Part shown: positions 32,352-41,848 of the stretch, piece by piece
Layout: the number at the start of each line of letters is the position of its first letter
Position numbering within the stretch: position 1 is the stretch's first letter
Assembly (NCBI RefSeq): GCF_004217545.1
Contig: NZ_SHKY01000001.1
Span: 434,001-498,000 of the forward strand
Reading direction: 5' to 3'
Source of the DNA: Krasilnikovia cinnamomea
GTDB taxonomy: Bacteria; Actinomycetota; Actinomycetes; Mycobacteriales; Micromonosporaceae
Length of the DNA: 64,000 bases
Program-made: the position numbers and the translations under genes
Notes under the pieces: generated by a model
Seen by the model: only the letters and a program-made list of their open reading frames with translations
The model's database searches: none
What the model was told of the DNA's origin: nothing

Positions 32352-33953
32352 ATGGGCGGTAGCGCGCTGGATACCGAGGCGGTGTCGGCTGCCCTGCTGG
32401 CGATGGAGGAACAGCTCGCCCCGGACGCCGCAGCCGGTCTGGCCGCCGCCGCCGAGCTGGAACGGCGGGCCACCGCGTTGGGTGACGACGGCCTGATCAG
32501 GCGCGCCCGGCTCTGCCGGGCCAACATGGCCGTACGCAGCGGCGAGATCACCGGAATCGCCCGGGAGGTCTTCGACATCCAGCAGTGGGCCGCCGAGCAC
32601 GGCGACCGCATCCTGGAGGCCCGCGCCCACGGCATGTGCGCACTGATCCAGCGGCTGTCCGGCGACGCGGCCAAGCGCCTCGAACACTCGTTGAGCGCGG
32701 TCGAACTGCTCGACGAGACCGCCACCGTGTTCACGCAGATCTGGCATCGCACCCGGCTCGCCGACGCGCTGGCCGACACCGGCGCGATGGACGCGGCACG
32801 GCAGCGCTACCGGCAGGCCGAGGAGCTGGCCCGCAGAGCGCGGCACTGGGAGCTGCTGAACGTCGTACACAACAACTGGGCGCACTACGAGTACCAGGGC
32901 GGCGACGCCGCCCGGGCCCGCGAGGTCATCGGCCGGATGATCGCGGACGCCGACGCGCACGGTCTTGAGCTCGATCCCCCGACCCTGCACACGGTCGGCG
33001 AGGTGCAGACCGCCAACGGCGAGTACGCCGCGGCCGAACAGACGATGCTCACCTGCATCACCCGGTACGAGGCCGGGCAGATGGAGGCCGTCGCCGACCT
33101 GGTCTACTACCGGCTCACCCTGGCCCGCGCCCGGCGCGGCCTCGGTGACCTGGTCCGCGCGCAGGAGATCCTGGACGCCTGCCGTGAGCTGGGCGCCGAG
33201 CTCGGCATGCAGGCGATCCTGGTCGAGGTGCACGAGGAGCAGGCCGACCTGCACGCCGCCCGCGGTGATCACACCGCCGCGTTCGCGGAACTCAAGGCGT
33301 TCATCGCCGCCCGGGAGAGTGTGCGCTCACGGGAGCGGGAGGCCCAGGCACAGGCCCGGCAGGCCATGTTCGAAACCACCGAAGCCCGCGAACAAGCCGA
33401 ACGATTCCGCGAACAGGCCCGCCGCGACCCCCTCACCGGCCTCCACAACCGCCGCTACGCCGACGAGGAACTCCCCACCCTGATCACCCAGGACCCCGAA
33501 CTCACCCTCGCCATCGCCGACATCGACCACTTCAAACGCATCAACGACCAACTCTCCCACGACACCGGCGACCAGGTCCTCATCCAGGTCGCCCACCTCC
33601 TGAACATCGGCCTCACCGCCGCCGTCCCCCACGGATTCGTCGCCCGCCTCGGCGGCGAGGAATTCCTCCTCGCCCTCCCCGCCACCCCCCTCACCACCGC
33701 CACCACCATCCTCGACGACATCCGCCAAGCCATCGGCGGACACGACTGGCACGACATCACCGGCGGCCTACCCGTCACCGTCAGCATCGGCGCAGCCACC
33801 GCCGACGAAACCTCACCACCCAACCAAACCGCCACCCTCGCCGCCGCCGACCGCAACCTCTACGCCGCCAAACGCGACGGACGCAACCGCGTCATCGCGG
33901 GCACCCCACGCGAGCGCCTCCCCCGCGCCTACCGCGACCGCGACGTCGCCTGA
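32352..33953 (+). CDS. Cytosolic diguanylate cyclase with TPR-like sensor
   Basis: 533 residues. About 1-320 is a series of helical TPR-like pairs (ATVFTQIWHRTRLADALADTG; LTCITRYEAGQMEAVADLVY). A helical linker follows, then a GGDEF domain (about 365-520) with the intact variant RLGGEEFLLALP. The ATG at 32352 follows GGGGGTGG; another in-frame ATG lies at 32316. From about 33355 the codon style changes: Leu codons become mostly CTC instead of CTG, and the coding strand becomes C-rich and G-poor. Confidence 0.85.
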   Translation: MGGSALDTEAVSAALLAMEEQLAPDAAAGLAAAAELERRATALGDDGLIRRARLCRANMAVRSGEITGIAREVFDIQQWAAEHGDRILEARAHGMCALIQRLSGDAAKRLEHSLSAVELLDETATVFTQIWHRTRLADALADTGAMDAARQRYRQAEELARRARHWELLNVVHNNWAHYEYQGGDAARAREVIGRMIADADAHGLELDPPTLHTVGEVQTANGEYAAAEQTMLTCITRYEAGQMEAVADLVYYRLTLARARRGLGDLVRAQEILDACRELGAELGMQAILVEVHEEQADLHAARGDHTAAFAELKAFIAARESVRSREREAQAQARQAMFETTEAREQAERFREQARRDPLTGLHNRRYADEELPTLITQDPELTLAIADIDHFKRINDQLSHDTGDQVLIQVAHLLNIGLTAAVPHGFVARLGGEEFLLALPATPLTTATTILDDIRQAIGGHDWHDITGGLPVTVSIGAATADETSPPNQTATLAAADRNLYAAKRDGRNRVIAGTPRERLPRAYRDRDVA

Positions 33954-34022
33954 ACGCTCGGGAGGCCGCGGCCCACCATTGAGGACACGCGGGCCACCCG
34001 GCCTGTGCGGTCGAGAACGCGG

Positions 34023-34066
34023 ACCGGCCCGGTGGCCGGAGCTCGCGCCCCGCCCACCGGGCCGGT
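34023..34066. terminator. Bidirectional terminator, 13-bp perfect stem
   Basis: ACCGGCCCGGTGG (34023-34035) and CCACCGGGCCGGT (34054-34066) are perfect reverse complements with an 18-nt loop, between the convergent cyclase and beta-helix genes. Confidence 0.65.
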
Positions 34067-34083
34067 GAGGGTCGTGCCGTAGC

Positions 34084-36507
34084 TCAGTTGTTGAGGACGG
34101 CGGTCGCCGAGTACTCACCGTTGAGCTGGTTGTAGGCCACCACGTGGTATCGGGCGCCGGCGGTGCCGTTCGGGTCCCAGAACGACTCGGTGTTGGTGCC
34201 GGCCACCAGGCCGATGCGGTCCACCAGGTGCACCTCGCCCGGGACGGTCTCGTCGACCGCCACGAAGACCTGCGCGAAGGCCGCGTTGGCCGGCGCCGCC
34301 TGGCTGTACGAGCTGGTCGTCCAGCCGTTGCCGTTGTCGACCGAGCCGTAGTTCGAGGTGGCCATCCGGGCGATCATCGTGCCGTCGGCGGTGAACCAGA
34401 CGATGCCGGCCCGGGCGCGGTGCCCGTTGTTGTTGACCGCCCGGTACGACGAGACCGAGGTGTACATCTGACCGGGCGTCACCGGGATCATCCGGGTGGT
34501 GGCGGCGCTGATCTGGCCGGTGGTGGCGGACGTCAGAGCGAGCGAGTAGCCGCCGCGGACACCGGCCCCGTTGTACACGCCGACCGACGTCTTCGACCCC
34601 GCCGTGTAGTCGGCCGCGACGCCGCCCTCCAGGCTCGCCTCGTTGACGGTGAGCAGGTTGCCCGGAACGGAGACGCTGCCGAGCGGCATGTCGGCCACCT
34701 GGACGCCGTTGCGGAAGACCTTGTACCCGGCGACCGGGGCCACCGCCATCGCGGTCGACTCCTTCCAGGTCAACTCGTTGCTGGTGGCGACCAGGTTGGT
34801 CGGCGTCTCGACGGCCTGGGAGGTGACCGTACGCAGCAGGGTCGGGATGTTGCCGACGAGCGTGTTCCGGCCCGACTGGCCGGTCGGGTCAGCCGGGTCG
34901 CTCAGGACCGTGCCGCTCGTCGTGGTGGTCGCCTTGCGGGCGCCGAGGTGCACGCCGTACAGGGTGGTCGGGCGGACCTGGTTGTCCTCGATCACGTTGT
35001 TGTAGATCTTGTCGCCGACGCCGAGCGCGGTGCCGATGCCGGTGGTGTCGAACGTGCCCGCGCCGGTGCTGTACGACAGCGAGCCGCCGAAGCCGGCGTT
35101 GACGATCCGGTTGCCGGTCACCGTGTCCGGCGCGTCCTTGGCCTCGTCACGGCTGCCCATGATGAGGATGCCGGACAGCTTCGGGTTGACGATCAGGTTG
35201 TCGCGGAAGACGTTGTTGCCGCCGGGACGCATGAAGTGGTCGTTCGCGTTGCCCGTGCTGTTGCCGGCGCCGATGGTGCCGATGGTGCCGTCCGCGTCGG
35301 TGTAGTCCTCGTACGCGGCGGTGATGCCGGCCCAGTGGGAGTTGCGGATCTCGTTGTTCGCCACGAGCGTGTCCCGCGCGTTGCCGACGTCCTTGTTGTC
35401 GTACGTGTGGTCGTAGCGCACGTTCGACTGCAGGATGATGTGGCCGCCGACGAGCAGGTTGCCGGTGACCTGGGCGCCCGGCACGTCCTCCAGGAACATG
35501 GAGCCGTAGTCGCCGACCTTGCGGGCGCTCATGAGCGACGCGTTGTCGGTGCGCACCACGTTGTTGCGGATCACGGTGTTGAAGGCGTTGGTGAAGTCGA
35601 ACGAGTTGCCGCGGATGGTGCGGTCCCACTGGTTGTACTCGATCACGACGTTGTCGTTCTCGGCGCCGCCACCACCGCCGATGTTGTCTTCCTCGTGCGA
35701 CTCGGCGCCGCCCCAGTTGTCCCAGCGGTTGTCGATGACGTGCACGTTGCTGGCGTTGTTGATCCAGAGCTTGAAGTACTCCAGGTTGGTGAAGCGCACC
35801 TGGCGGACCGTCCAGTTGTCCGCGACGCTGATGCCGCCACCGGTGTTGTCCTTCGCCGGGTCGCTGGTCATCGCGGGGTTGCGGAAGTCGCAGATCTCGC
35901 CGGGCCGGGTGACCGGCTGGCTCGCGTCCGGCTGACCCTTGCCGATCCGGCAGTTGCCGTTGACCGTGAGGTCGGAGACCAGGTTGCTGGCACCCGCCCA
36001 GTTCTGGTTGTCCTGGTAGCGGATGATGAACCCGAAGTTGCGCCAGTACGCGGTGTCCAGCGTCAGCGTGGTCCTGGTGATGCCGCTGCCGCGCAGGTTG
36101 ACGTTCGGCGGCAGCAACAGCGGACGGCTGAGCAGGTAGGTGCCCTCGGGGATCAGCACGGTCGCGGTCTTCGCCGGCGTGATGACGTTGCCGTCGGCGT
36201 CCAGCACGGCCGGCGAGGTCTTCGCGGTGGCCCGGGCGATCGCCTTGTAGAGACCGGCGTGGTTCTCCACGCTGCTCACGTTGACGGCCTGGTTCACCTC
36301 ACAAGAGGCGTCCGCCTGGCACTCCGCCACGGTCATCGGCGCGGGCGCCACGGTGGCCGCCAGGGAGTACGGCGTGTCGGGCAGGCTCTCGGCGGCGAAC
36401 GCGGTCGAGGCGACAGCGAACGGGGCGGCCACCAGCGGCAGCACGGCTGCCGTGAGCGCGCGGGCGGTACGCCGAGCGCGCTGGGCGCTCTTGGGGTTCT
36501 TGCTCAT
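34084..36507 (-). CDS. Secreted right-handed beta-helix protein
   Basis: 807 residues. Signal peptide to about 40. From about 115 (VLIPEGTYLLSRPLLLPPNVNLRG, shown by its first residues VLIPEGTYLL) a long series of parallel beta-helix rungs runs to about 560, marked by repeated asparagine turns such as NNVVRTDN and NNEIRNSH. Two beta-sandwich regions follow (about 575-640 and 650-770). This is the layout of pectate-lyase-fold polysaccharide lyases and glycosidases; the substrate is unknown. The ATG at 36507 has GGAG upstream. Base use is less GC-biased, with more Asn codons than its neighbours, as expected from the fold. Confidence 0.78.
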   Translation of the reverse strand: MSKNPKSAQRARRTARALTAAVLPLVAAPFAVASTAFAAESLPDTPYSLAATVAPAPMTVAECQADASCEVNQAVNVSSVENHAGLYKAIARATAKTSPAVLDADGNVITPAKTATVLIPEGTYLLSRPLLLPPNVNLRGSGITRTTLTLDTAYWRNFGFIIRYQDNQNWAGASNLVSDLTVNGNCRIGKGQPDASQPVTRPGEICDFRNPAMTSDPAKDNTGGGISVADNWTVRQVRFTNLEYFKLWINNASNVHVIDNRWDNWGGAESHEEDNIGGGGGAENDNVVIEYNQWDRTIRGNSFDFTNAFNTVIRNNVVRTDNASLMSARKVGDYGSMFLEDVPGAQVTGNLLVGGHIILQSNVRYDHTYDNKDVGNARDTLVANNEIRNSHWAGITAAYEDYTDADGTIGTIGAGNSTGNANDHFMRPGGNNVFRDNLIVNPKLSGILIMGSRDEAKDAPDTVTGNRIVNAGFGGSLSYSTGAGTFDTTGIGTALGVGDKIYNNVIEDNQVRPTTLYGVHLGARKATTTTSGTVLSDPADPTGQSGRNTLVGNIPTLLRTVTSQAVETPTNLVATSNELTWKESTAMAVAPVAGYKVFRNGVQVADMPLGSVSVPGNLLTVNEASLEGGVAADYTAGSKTSVGVYNGAGVRGGYSLALTSATTGQISAATTRMIPVTPGQMYTSVSSYRAVNNNGHRARAGIVWFTADGTMIARMATSNYGSVDNGNGWTTSSYSQAAPANAAFAQVFVAVDETVPGEVHLVDRIGLVAGTNTESFWDPNGTAGARYHVVAYNQLNGEYSATAVLNN

Positions 36508-36669
36508 CAAGCGGGCAACTCCGTGATCGGGCGTGATTCTGTCTGCACCGAGCGTGCTGGCCCAACCTCAAGCTGGGCGCAAGCGCGGTTCTGGATTGCC
36601 CGGACTCGGAAGATCATCGCGAGGGAGGACGAATCGCGCGATGAGGTGCCGGCTCCACCCGGATGGCGC

Positions 36670-38097
36670 TCAGCTCCGCCCGACCGGCTCGTCGACCTCG
36701 CCGCCCGGCCAGTGCCGCGCCCACCGCTGATCGTCCTCCAGCTGCGCGGCGAGCGAGACGAGCAGCGGCTCGCTGTTGGCCGGGCCCAGCAGCTGCGCAC
36801 CGACCGGCAACCCGTCCGGGGTGAAACCGGCCGGGACGTTGATCCCCGGCCACCCCAGGACGTTCCACGGCCACGCGTACGGGCAGGCGGCGATGATCGC
36901 CCGATCCGTGTTCCAGCTCGACAGCGCCGCGCAGGCGCCGATCGTGGGCGGCGGGGTCGCGGTGGTCGGCGTCAGCACCACGTCGAACCGGGTGAAGATG
37001 GCGCCGATCCGCCGGCGCGAGCGTGATTCCGCCGCCCGGGACAGGCGCAGGACCGGTCCGCCGAGGATCCGTCCCTGCCGCACGTTATGCCGCGTGCGCC
37101 GGTCCAGCAGCGCCTGGTCCGGCATCCGGCGGGCCCAGTCCCGGACCCCGGCCGTCGCCCGGGGCACGAAGGTCAAACCGATCAGGCCGTAGCGGGGATC
37201 CTCCTCGACCACCTCGTGACCCAGCCGGGCGAGCACCTCGGCGACGTCCAGGACGGCACGCCGCACCGCCGGGTCCAGCGGCCTGGGCACACCGCCGTGG
37301 AAGGCGCTGCGCAGCGACAGCGCGATGCGCAACCGGCCCGGGTCGCGTTCCACGGCCGGCAGCACCGTCACCGGCGGTGGGCGGTGGCGGTCCCCGGGAT
37401 GGCTACCGGCCACGACGTCGAGCAGCAGGGCCGCGTCGGCGACCGTACGGGCCAGCGGCCCGTAGCCGGTGAGGCCCTGGAACGCCTCCGGATCGGGCCA
37501 GGTCGAGACCCGGCCGCGTTGCGGCTTGATCCCGACCAGGTGGGTCCAGGCGGCCGGGATCCGTACCGAGCCGGCGCCGTCGGAGCCGAGTGCCGCGGGC
37601 ACGAGTCCGGCGGCGACCGCGGCCGCCGCGCCGCCGGACGACCCCCCGGGGGTGTGCGCGGGCGACCACGGGTTGCGGGTGGCGCCGAAGGCCGCCCCCT
37701 CGGTGAACGGCCACTGCCCGAGTTCGCAGGTGTTGGTCTTGCCGACCACGACGGCACCGGCCGCGCGCAACCGGCGTACCGCCTCGGCGTCGGCCGTCTT
37801 CAGCGAGAACTCGCCACCGCAGCCGAACGCCGTCGCCTCCCCCGCCACGTCGATGTCGTCCTTGACCGCCACCGGTACGCCCAGCAGCGGCAGTCGTTCA
37901 CCGGCGGCGAGCCGCTGATCGGCGGCGTCCGCCTCGGCCAGCGCCGCGTCGACCCGTACCCGGCGGAACGCGTTGAGCGTCGGCTGCGTCTCCGCGATAC
38001 GGGCGAGGGTCCGCTGCACCAGCAGCCGGGAGGTGACGCTGCCGTCGGCCAGGGCGCGGGCCTGGGCGAGGAGACCGGTGGGAGTGGCGTCGGGCAT
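36670..38097 (-). CDS. Amidase (amidase-signature family)
   Basis: 475 residues. The Ser-cisSer-Lys triad is visible: Lys in VAVKDDID, Ser in TPGGSSGGAAAAVA, and the nucleophile Ser in GSDGAGSVRIPAAW. It hydrolyses an amide, probably a small-molecule amide or a carboxamide ester-like substrate. Family length is normal. A GatCAB role is unlikely, because no gatB or gatC is nearby. Confidence 0.9.
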   Translation of the reverse strand: MPDATPTGLLAQARALADGSVTSRLLVQRTLARIAETQPTLNAFRRVRVDAALAEADAADQRLAAGERLPLLGVPVAVKDDIDVAGEATAFGCGGEFSLKTADAEAVRRLRAAGAVVVGKTNTCELGQWPFTEGAAFGATRNPWSPAHTPGGSSGGAAAAVAAGLVPAALGSDGAGSVRIPAAWTHLVGIKPQRGRVSTWPDPEAFQGLTGYGPLARTVADAALLLDVVAGSHPGDRHRPPPVTVLPAVERDPGRLRIALSLRSAFHGGVPRPLDPAVRRAVLDVAEVLARLGHEVVEEDPRYGLIGLTFVPRATAGVRDWARRMPDQALLDRRTRHNVRQGRILGGPVLRLSRAAESRSRRRIGAIFTRFDVVLTPTTATPPPTIGACAALSSWNTDRAIIAACPYAWPWNVLGWPGINVPAGFTPDGLPVGAQLLGPANSEPLLVSLAAQLEDDQRWARHWPGGEVDEPVGRS

Positions 38098-38169
38098 CGG
38101 GAACCCCTGTCATCGGCGCGGTCAGCCAAACGACAGAACGATAGGGCTCACAGGCCATCATGCATAGCC

Positions 38170-38190
38170 CCGCCTCAATGAATCAGGCGG
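38170..38190 (-). terminator. Hairpin upstream of the amidase start
   Basis: CCGCCT and AGGCGG form a 6-bp stem with a 9-nt loop in the 147-bp gap between the amidase start and the stop of DUF1206. It is plausible as a terminator of the DUF1206 gene. Weak. Confidence 0.35.
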
Positions 38191-38244
38191 AGCCGGACCG
38201 CGCCGGGTCGGCCTGCGCTCCCGCTCCCGGAACGTCTCAGGTGG

Positions 38245-39066
38245 TCAGACCTTGCGATAGCGGGCCTGCGCGAAACAGTAGATTCCGTACGCCGCGAACC
38301 CGAGCGCGATCAGACCCAGCAGCCAGGGCCCCCAGCTCTGCCCGGCCAGCGTCCGCAGGGCGCCGTCCAGCCCGCGCGCCTTGTCCGCGTCGTAGGTCAC
38401 GGCCGCGGCGATCACGAGGACCCCGACCGCGGCGTACGCGACGCCCTTGGCGGCATACCCTCCCACACCGAGTCGCCGGATCGTCCGGTGCATCGTCGCG
38501 CTCATCCGCCCGGTGTCGAGGCGCCGCTCGAACCTCTTGGTCGCACCGTATCCGAGCAGGCCCAGACCCACGCCCACGACGACCACGCCGACGAGCCCGA
38601 CCAGCCAGCGCCCGCCGGTCGCGCTCAGCAACTGGGACGTGGCCTGCTCCTGGCTGTCGGCCGGTGAACGGCCCGCGCCCCGCACGACCAGCACACCGGT
38701 CCAGGCCAGCCAGAGATAGATGACGGCACGGCACCCGTTGACCACCCGTTCCGCGACCGCGGTCCGGCCCCGCTCTCCGCTCTCCCCGATGGCCGCCACC
38801 AGGCCCTGCCAGAGCGCCAGCGCGACCATCCCGACGACGACCACGATGACCAGCGCCTTGCCGAGCGGCTGCGCCGCGAGGGTCTGCAGCGCACCCCGCT
38901 GGTCACCCTCTCGAGCCGGGTGGCCGAACGCCACCCGCAGCGCCACCCAGGCGAGCAGCAGATGGACGATTCCGTAACAGATGAAGCCGCCGCGAGCCAG
39001 GTGTCGCACGGCGGAGCTGTCGGCGGCGCGGCGCGCGGCGCGCGGCGCTTGTGCGGTGGTGGTCAT
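38245..39066 (-). CDS. DUF1206 membrane protein
   Basis: 273 residues with six hydrophobic helices arranged as three homologous pairs. Repeat marks are LARGGFICYGIVHLLLAW, NGCRAVIYLWLAW and GVGGYAAKGVAYAAVGVL, the DUF1206 pattern of Gly-Tyr/Gly-Phe-starting repeats. Function unknown. The ATG at 39066 lies just before the first soluble stretch. Confidence 0.88.
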   Translation of the reverse strand: MTTTAQAPRAARRAADSSAVRHLARGGFICYGIVHLLLAWVALRVAFGHPAREGDQRGALQTLAAQPLGKALVIVVVVGMVALALWQGLVAAIGESGERGRTAVAERVVNGCRAVIYLWLAWTGVLVVRGAGRSPADSQEQATSQLLSATGGRWLVGLVGVVVVGVGLGLLGYGATKRFERRLDTGRMSATMHRTIRRLGVGGYAAKGVAYAAVGVLVIAAAVTYDADKARGLDGALRTLAGQSWGPWLLGLIALGFAAYGIYCFAQARYRKV

Positions 39067-39122
39067 GGCCTCTGATGTCACCGGTCGCGCCGCTCCCGAA
39101 ACCCTAGGAGTCGGCGCGGGTG

Positions 39123-39653
39123 TCAGATCCGGGCGGTCAGGTCGAGGACGGTGCCGATCGTGTTCGCGTTGCGTGCCGTCGCGACGACGCCGAGACGGCG
39201 CTCGATCACGTGGTTGCCAAGCTTCGCCGCGTGAAAGTCGCTGGCGTACCGCATCCAGGCGTTCCGTTGCACGAAGACGATCTCGTCTCCCGACCAGTCG
39301 GCGGCCGTCATGGCGTCGGCTGCGCCTTGGTCGTGCCTGTCGTCCCACATGGAGAGGTGCACGCGGCGCGCGTCCTCGTCCGGCCACGGACAGGCCTCCA
39401 GCAGGTCGGCGAGTTGGGCGGCCGGACGCACGACGACCGGGATGTCCAGCCCGGTGAGATCGTCGATCAGCTCGCGGATCAGTCCCGCCAGCCCCGGCGC
39501 AGGCGAAGCCACCACGAGATTGCCGGACTGAAGGTGGTGCCGGACCGGCCCACCGGTCGCCTCCGCGAGCCGTTCTGCCAGCGGGCGCTGCGGCACCCGG
39601 TTGCGCACGCCGAGGTTGACACCGCGCAGGAACGCCACCGCTGTCTGGGCCAC
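39123..39653 (-). CDS. DUF1697 protein
   Basis: 176 residues. DUF1697 hallmarks: VAFLRGVNLGVRNRVP at the N-terminus, HHLQSGNLVVAS in the middle, and ARNANTIGTVLDL at the end. Small cytosolic protein of unknown function. The GTG at 39653 gives the usual family N-terminus. Confidence 0.88.
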   Translation of the reverse strand: MAQTAVAFLRGVNLGVRNRVPQRPLAERLAEATGGPVRHHLQSGNLVVASPAPGLAGLIRELIDDLTGLDIPVVVRPAAQLADLLEACPWPDEDARRVHLSMWDDRHDQGAADAMTAADWSGDEIVFVQRNAWMRYASDFHAAKLGNHVIERRLGVVATARNANTIGTVLDLTARI

Positions 39654-39871
39654 GGCACCACCATAGTGCAGCCCGGGTGCGGCAGTCGTACACTTGTTCG
39701 ATGCCATTCGGCCAGAAATCCGCGGTGGTCCGGCATCATCGCCGACATGACGGAGACACAGTTCCTTGCAGCCGACCATCGCCAGCACACTGCCTACGAC
39801 CCGACAGTCATCGTCAACGGCTTGGGGTAGGAAGGGTCTGGCCTTCGTATCGACCAGGAGGGCGCTCTACT

Positions 39872-40147
39872 GTGATCGATGGAACCACCCACGGCGATGA
39901 GCCGGAAGGCGGCGACCGCCTCGTCATCTTCCGTGACATGGTGATCAACGACCGGCTCTGCACGCTCCGGGTCACCGTCGCCGACGGCATGGTGGGCATC
40001 ACGTTCGACGCGGCCCACACGGACGCCGAGGCGATCGTGACCGGGTCGCTGACCGGCACCATCGTCCTCGACGACCTGGTGCCCGTCACCCGGGCCATCA
40101 GTGCGACCCTCGGTGGCGCCGCCGAAGCCCTCGGCCTGACCGACTAG
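39872..40147 (+). CDS. Small hypothetical protein
   Basis: 91 residues, acidic (DGTTHGDEPEGG at the N-terminus), then alternating beta-strand-like segments (LRVTVADGMVGITFDA) and a C-terminal helix. The GTG at 39872 follows a GGAGGGCG-like stretch. No family recognised. Confidence 0.55.
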   Translation: MIDGTTHGDEPEGGDRLVIFRDMVINDRLCTLRVTVADGMVGITFDAAHTDAEAIVTGSLTGTIVLDDLVPVTRAISATLGGAAEALGLTD

Positions 40148-40198
40148 CGGCACCGCGTCGACCTCGACGGGATGCCGGGACGTGCGCGCGGCGCCGGA

Positions 40199-40381
40199 TC
40201 AGCCGTCGCCGCGCAGCAGTTTCCGGATGCCGGCGAGCATCCGGAACACCTCCAGGCGGCCGTCGAGAAACCCCCGGCGATAGTCCACGCCGGTCGCCGG
40301 ATCCGCCGCCCTGGCCGCGTCCCGACGCCCATCGAGGGCGTCGAGGCGGCCGGCGCCGTACGCCAGCAGCGCCTCTTCCAT
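40199..40381 (-). CDS. Small hypothetical protein
   Basis: 60 residues: MEEALLAYGAGRLDALDGRR ends near residue 20, followed by a helical C-terminal half (FLDGRLEVFRMLAGIRKLL). The ATG at 40381 has GGGGAG 6-11 nt upstream. Function unknown. Confidence 0.5.
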   Translation of the reverse strand: MEEALLAYGAGRLDALDGRRDAARAADPATGVDYRRGFLDGRLEVFRMLAGIRKLLRGDG

Positions 40382-40405
40382 AACCACTCCCCATCACCGG
40401 TCCGC

Positions 40406-40418
40406 GCGACAATGTCGC
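40406..40418. promoter_or_regulatory. 13-bp palindrome upstream of small gene
   Basis: GCGACA-A-TGTCGC is a perfect palindrome 25 bp upstream of the 60-codon gene. It may be an operator. Confidence 0.35.
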
Positions 40419-40624
40419 ATCGCGCGCGTACACATGGCAGTGGCTGTCCATCCGACCTCGCCCCCACCGATCCGCCAGCCGATGCACGATGGGTGACCAT
40501 TCGGGAGACCTGAGTGATCGCGGGCCGGCTCCACCTGGGAATCTGTCTGTGATGCCGGACTGGTGAGCCTTCTGGTGGTATGCGATAGCTCGGTGTCCGG
40601 TGGTCGATGCGCCCCGGGCACCCG

Positions 40625-41848
40625 TTAGCCGCCCAACACGCGCCGCAGACGAGCCACGGCCTCGGCGACCGTCGCCGGATCGGTGGTGTGGCACAGCCGG
40701 AACCAGCCGGGTTCCGGATGGTGGAAGACCGCACCCGGCAGCAGGTTGATCCGGCCCGCCGTGAACAGACGCCGCCACAGCAGCTCTTCCGCCGCCGGCG
40801 TGGCCGTGTCCAACCAGCCACGCAGGTCGGTCCAGATGGAGAAGCCCGCCCCGGCCGGCAGGAACGGCACACCCACGCCGGTGAGGTGGCCGGCCGCCGC
40901 GGCGTACGAGGCGGCGAGCCGGTCCCGGCCGGTGGTCAGGAACCGCGCCACCCAGTCGTCGGCGGCCAGCAGATCCGTCAGCAGCCACTGTGTATCGGTG
41001 GAGACCGGCGCGAAGTAGGCCAGCTCCCGCGCCGCCGCCCGCACCTGCGGTTGCCGGGTGTGCAACACGCCGACCTTGAGCCCGGGCAGGCCGAGGTCCT
41101 TGGCGAACCCCCACACCACATGCACGCGGTGCGGATCCAGCACGCCCGGCGCCGCGTCGCGGGCACTGACGAAGGCCGGACCGGTGAACGCGCTGTGTGC
41201 GTACACCTCGTCGGCCACCAGGTCCAGGTCGAGTGCCGCGCAGGCGGAGGCGAAAGCCTGCAGCTCGCTCTCGCGGTACACCAGTCCGAGCGGGTTGTGC
41301 GGGGACGTCAGCACCAGCGCGCGAACGGTGGTGCCGGCGGCCCGGGCTCGTCGGACCGTGCCGATGAGCGCCGCCGCGTCCGGTAGCGACACCCCGGCGA
41401 GCGGCGGCACGGGCAGCAACCGCGCCCCGGAACGACCGGTCAGGTCGGTGTCGAGCGCGCCGTAGTACGGCACCGGCACGGCCAGCGCCTCGCCCGGATC
41501 GCACAGCACCGACGCGATGATGTCCAGGGCCGCCGTCGCCCCACTGACCACGATCAGATCCTCGGGGTCGACCGGGGAACCGCCGCGAGCCAGGAACCGG
41601 GCCACCTGGGAGCGCAGCGCGGCGGTGCCGTGCAGCGGCGCGTACCGGATGTCGGCGGCCGCCACGCCGCGCGCGGCACGCAGCCGCGGCGCCAACAGGT
41701 CCCACACCAGGCGGTTCTCGGCCGTACCGACGTTGACGTAACCGTCCGGGTTGGATACCGGATCGTACGGATCGGCCTCGGCGGCGAAGTGGGCGGAGGC
41801 GATCACCGGCGTCCCGGCCACCAGCCGGGCGGCCTGCCGCGACACCAT
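40625..41848 (-). CDS. Fold-type-I PLP aminotransferase (ACC-synthase-like)
   Basis: 407 residues of the class I/II aminotransferase superfamily. N-terminal YVNVGTAENRLVWDLL resembles 1-aminocyclopropane-1-carboxylate synthases. SPHNPLG is the PLP-ring region, VADEVYAHSAF holds the Asp and Tyr, and the PLP Lys is in WGFAKDLGLPGLKVG. A C-terminal Arg (WFRLCHT) should bind the substrate carboxylate. It is last in a four-gene operon with TDO, and its ATG overlaps the SDR stop. A kynurenine-type substrate is an inference. Confidence 0.85.
   Translation of the reverse strand: MVSRQAARLVAGTPVIASAHFAAEADPYDPVSNPDGYVNVGTAENRLVWDLLAPRLRAARGVAAADIRYAPLHGTAALRSQVARFLARGGSPVDPEDLIVVSGATAALDIIASVLCDPGEALAVPVPYYGALDTDLTGRSGARLLPVPPLAGVSLPDAAALIGTVRRARAAGTTVRALVLTSPHNPLGLVYRESELQAFASACAALDLDLVADEVYAHSAFTGPAFVSARDAAPGVLDPHRVHVVWGFAKDLGLPGLKVGVLHTRQPQVRAAARELAYFAPVSTDTQWLLTDLLAADDWVARFLTTGRDRLAASYAAAAGHLTGVGVPFLPAGAGFSIWTDLRGWLDTATPAAEELLWRRLFTAGRINLLPGAVFHHPEPGWFRLCHTTDPATVAEAVARLRRVLGG

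Noticed and set aside
36508..36669. Gene or regulatory element between the beta-helix and amidase genes
   Set aside because: Only a 162-bp gap with no hairpin, palindrome or plausible start seen.
34144..37026. A 960-codon open frame on the plus strand
   Set aside because: Antisense to the beta-helix and amidase genes, with no domain-like sequence.
39747..39830. A 27-codon ORF (MTETQFLAADH...)
   Set aside because: No ribosome site, and no support beyond an open frame between two real genes.
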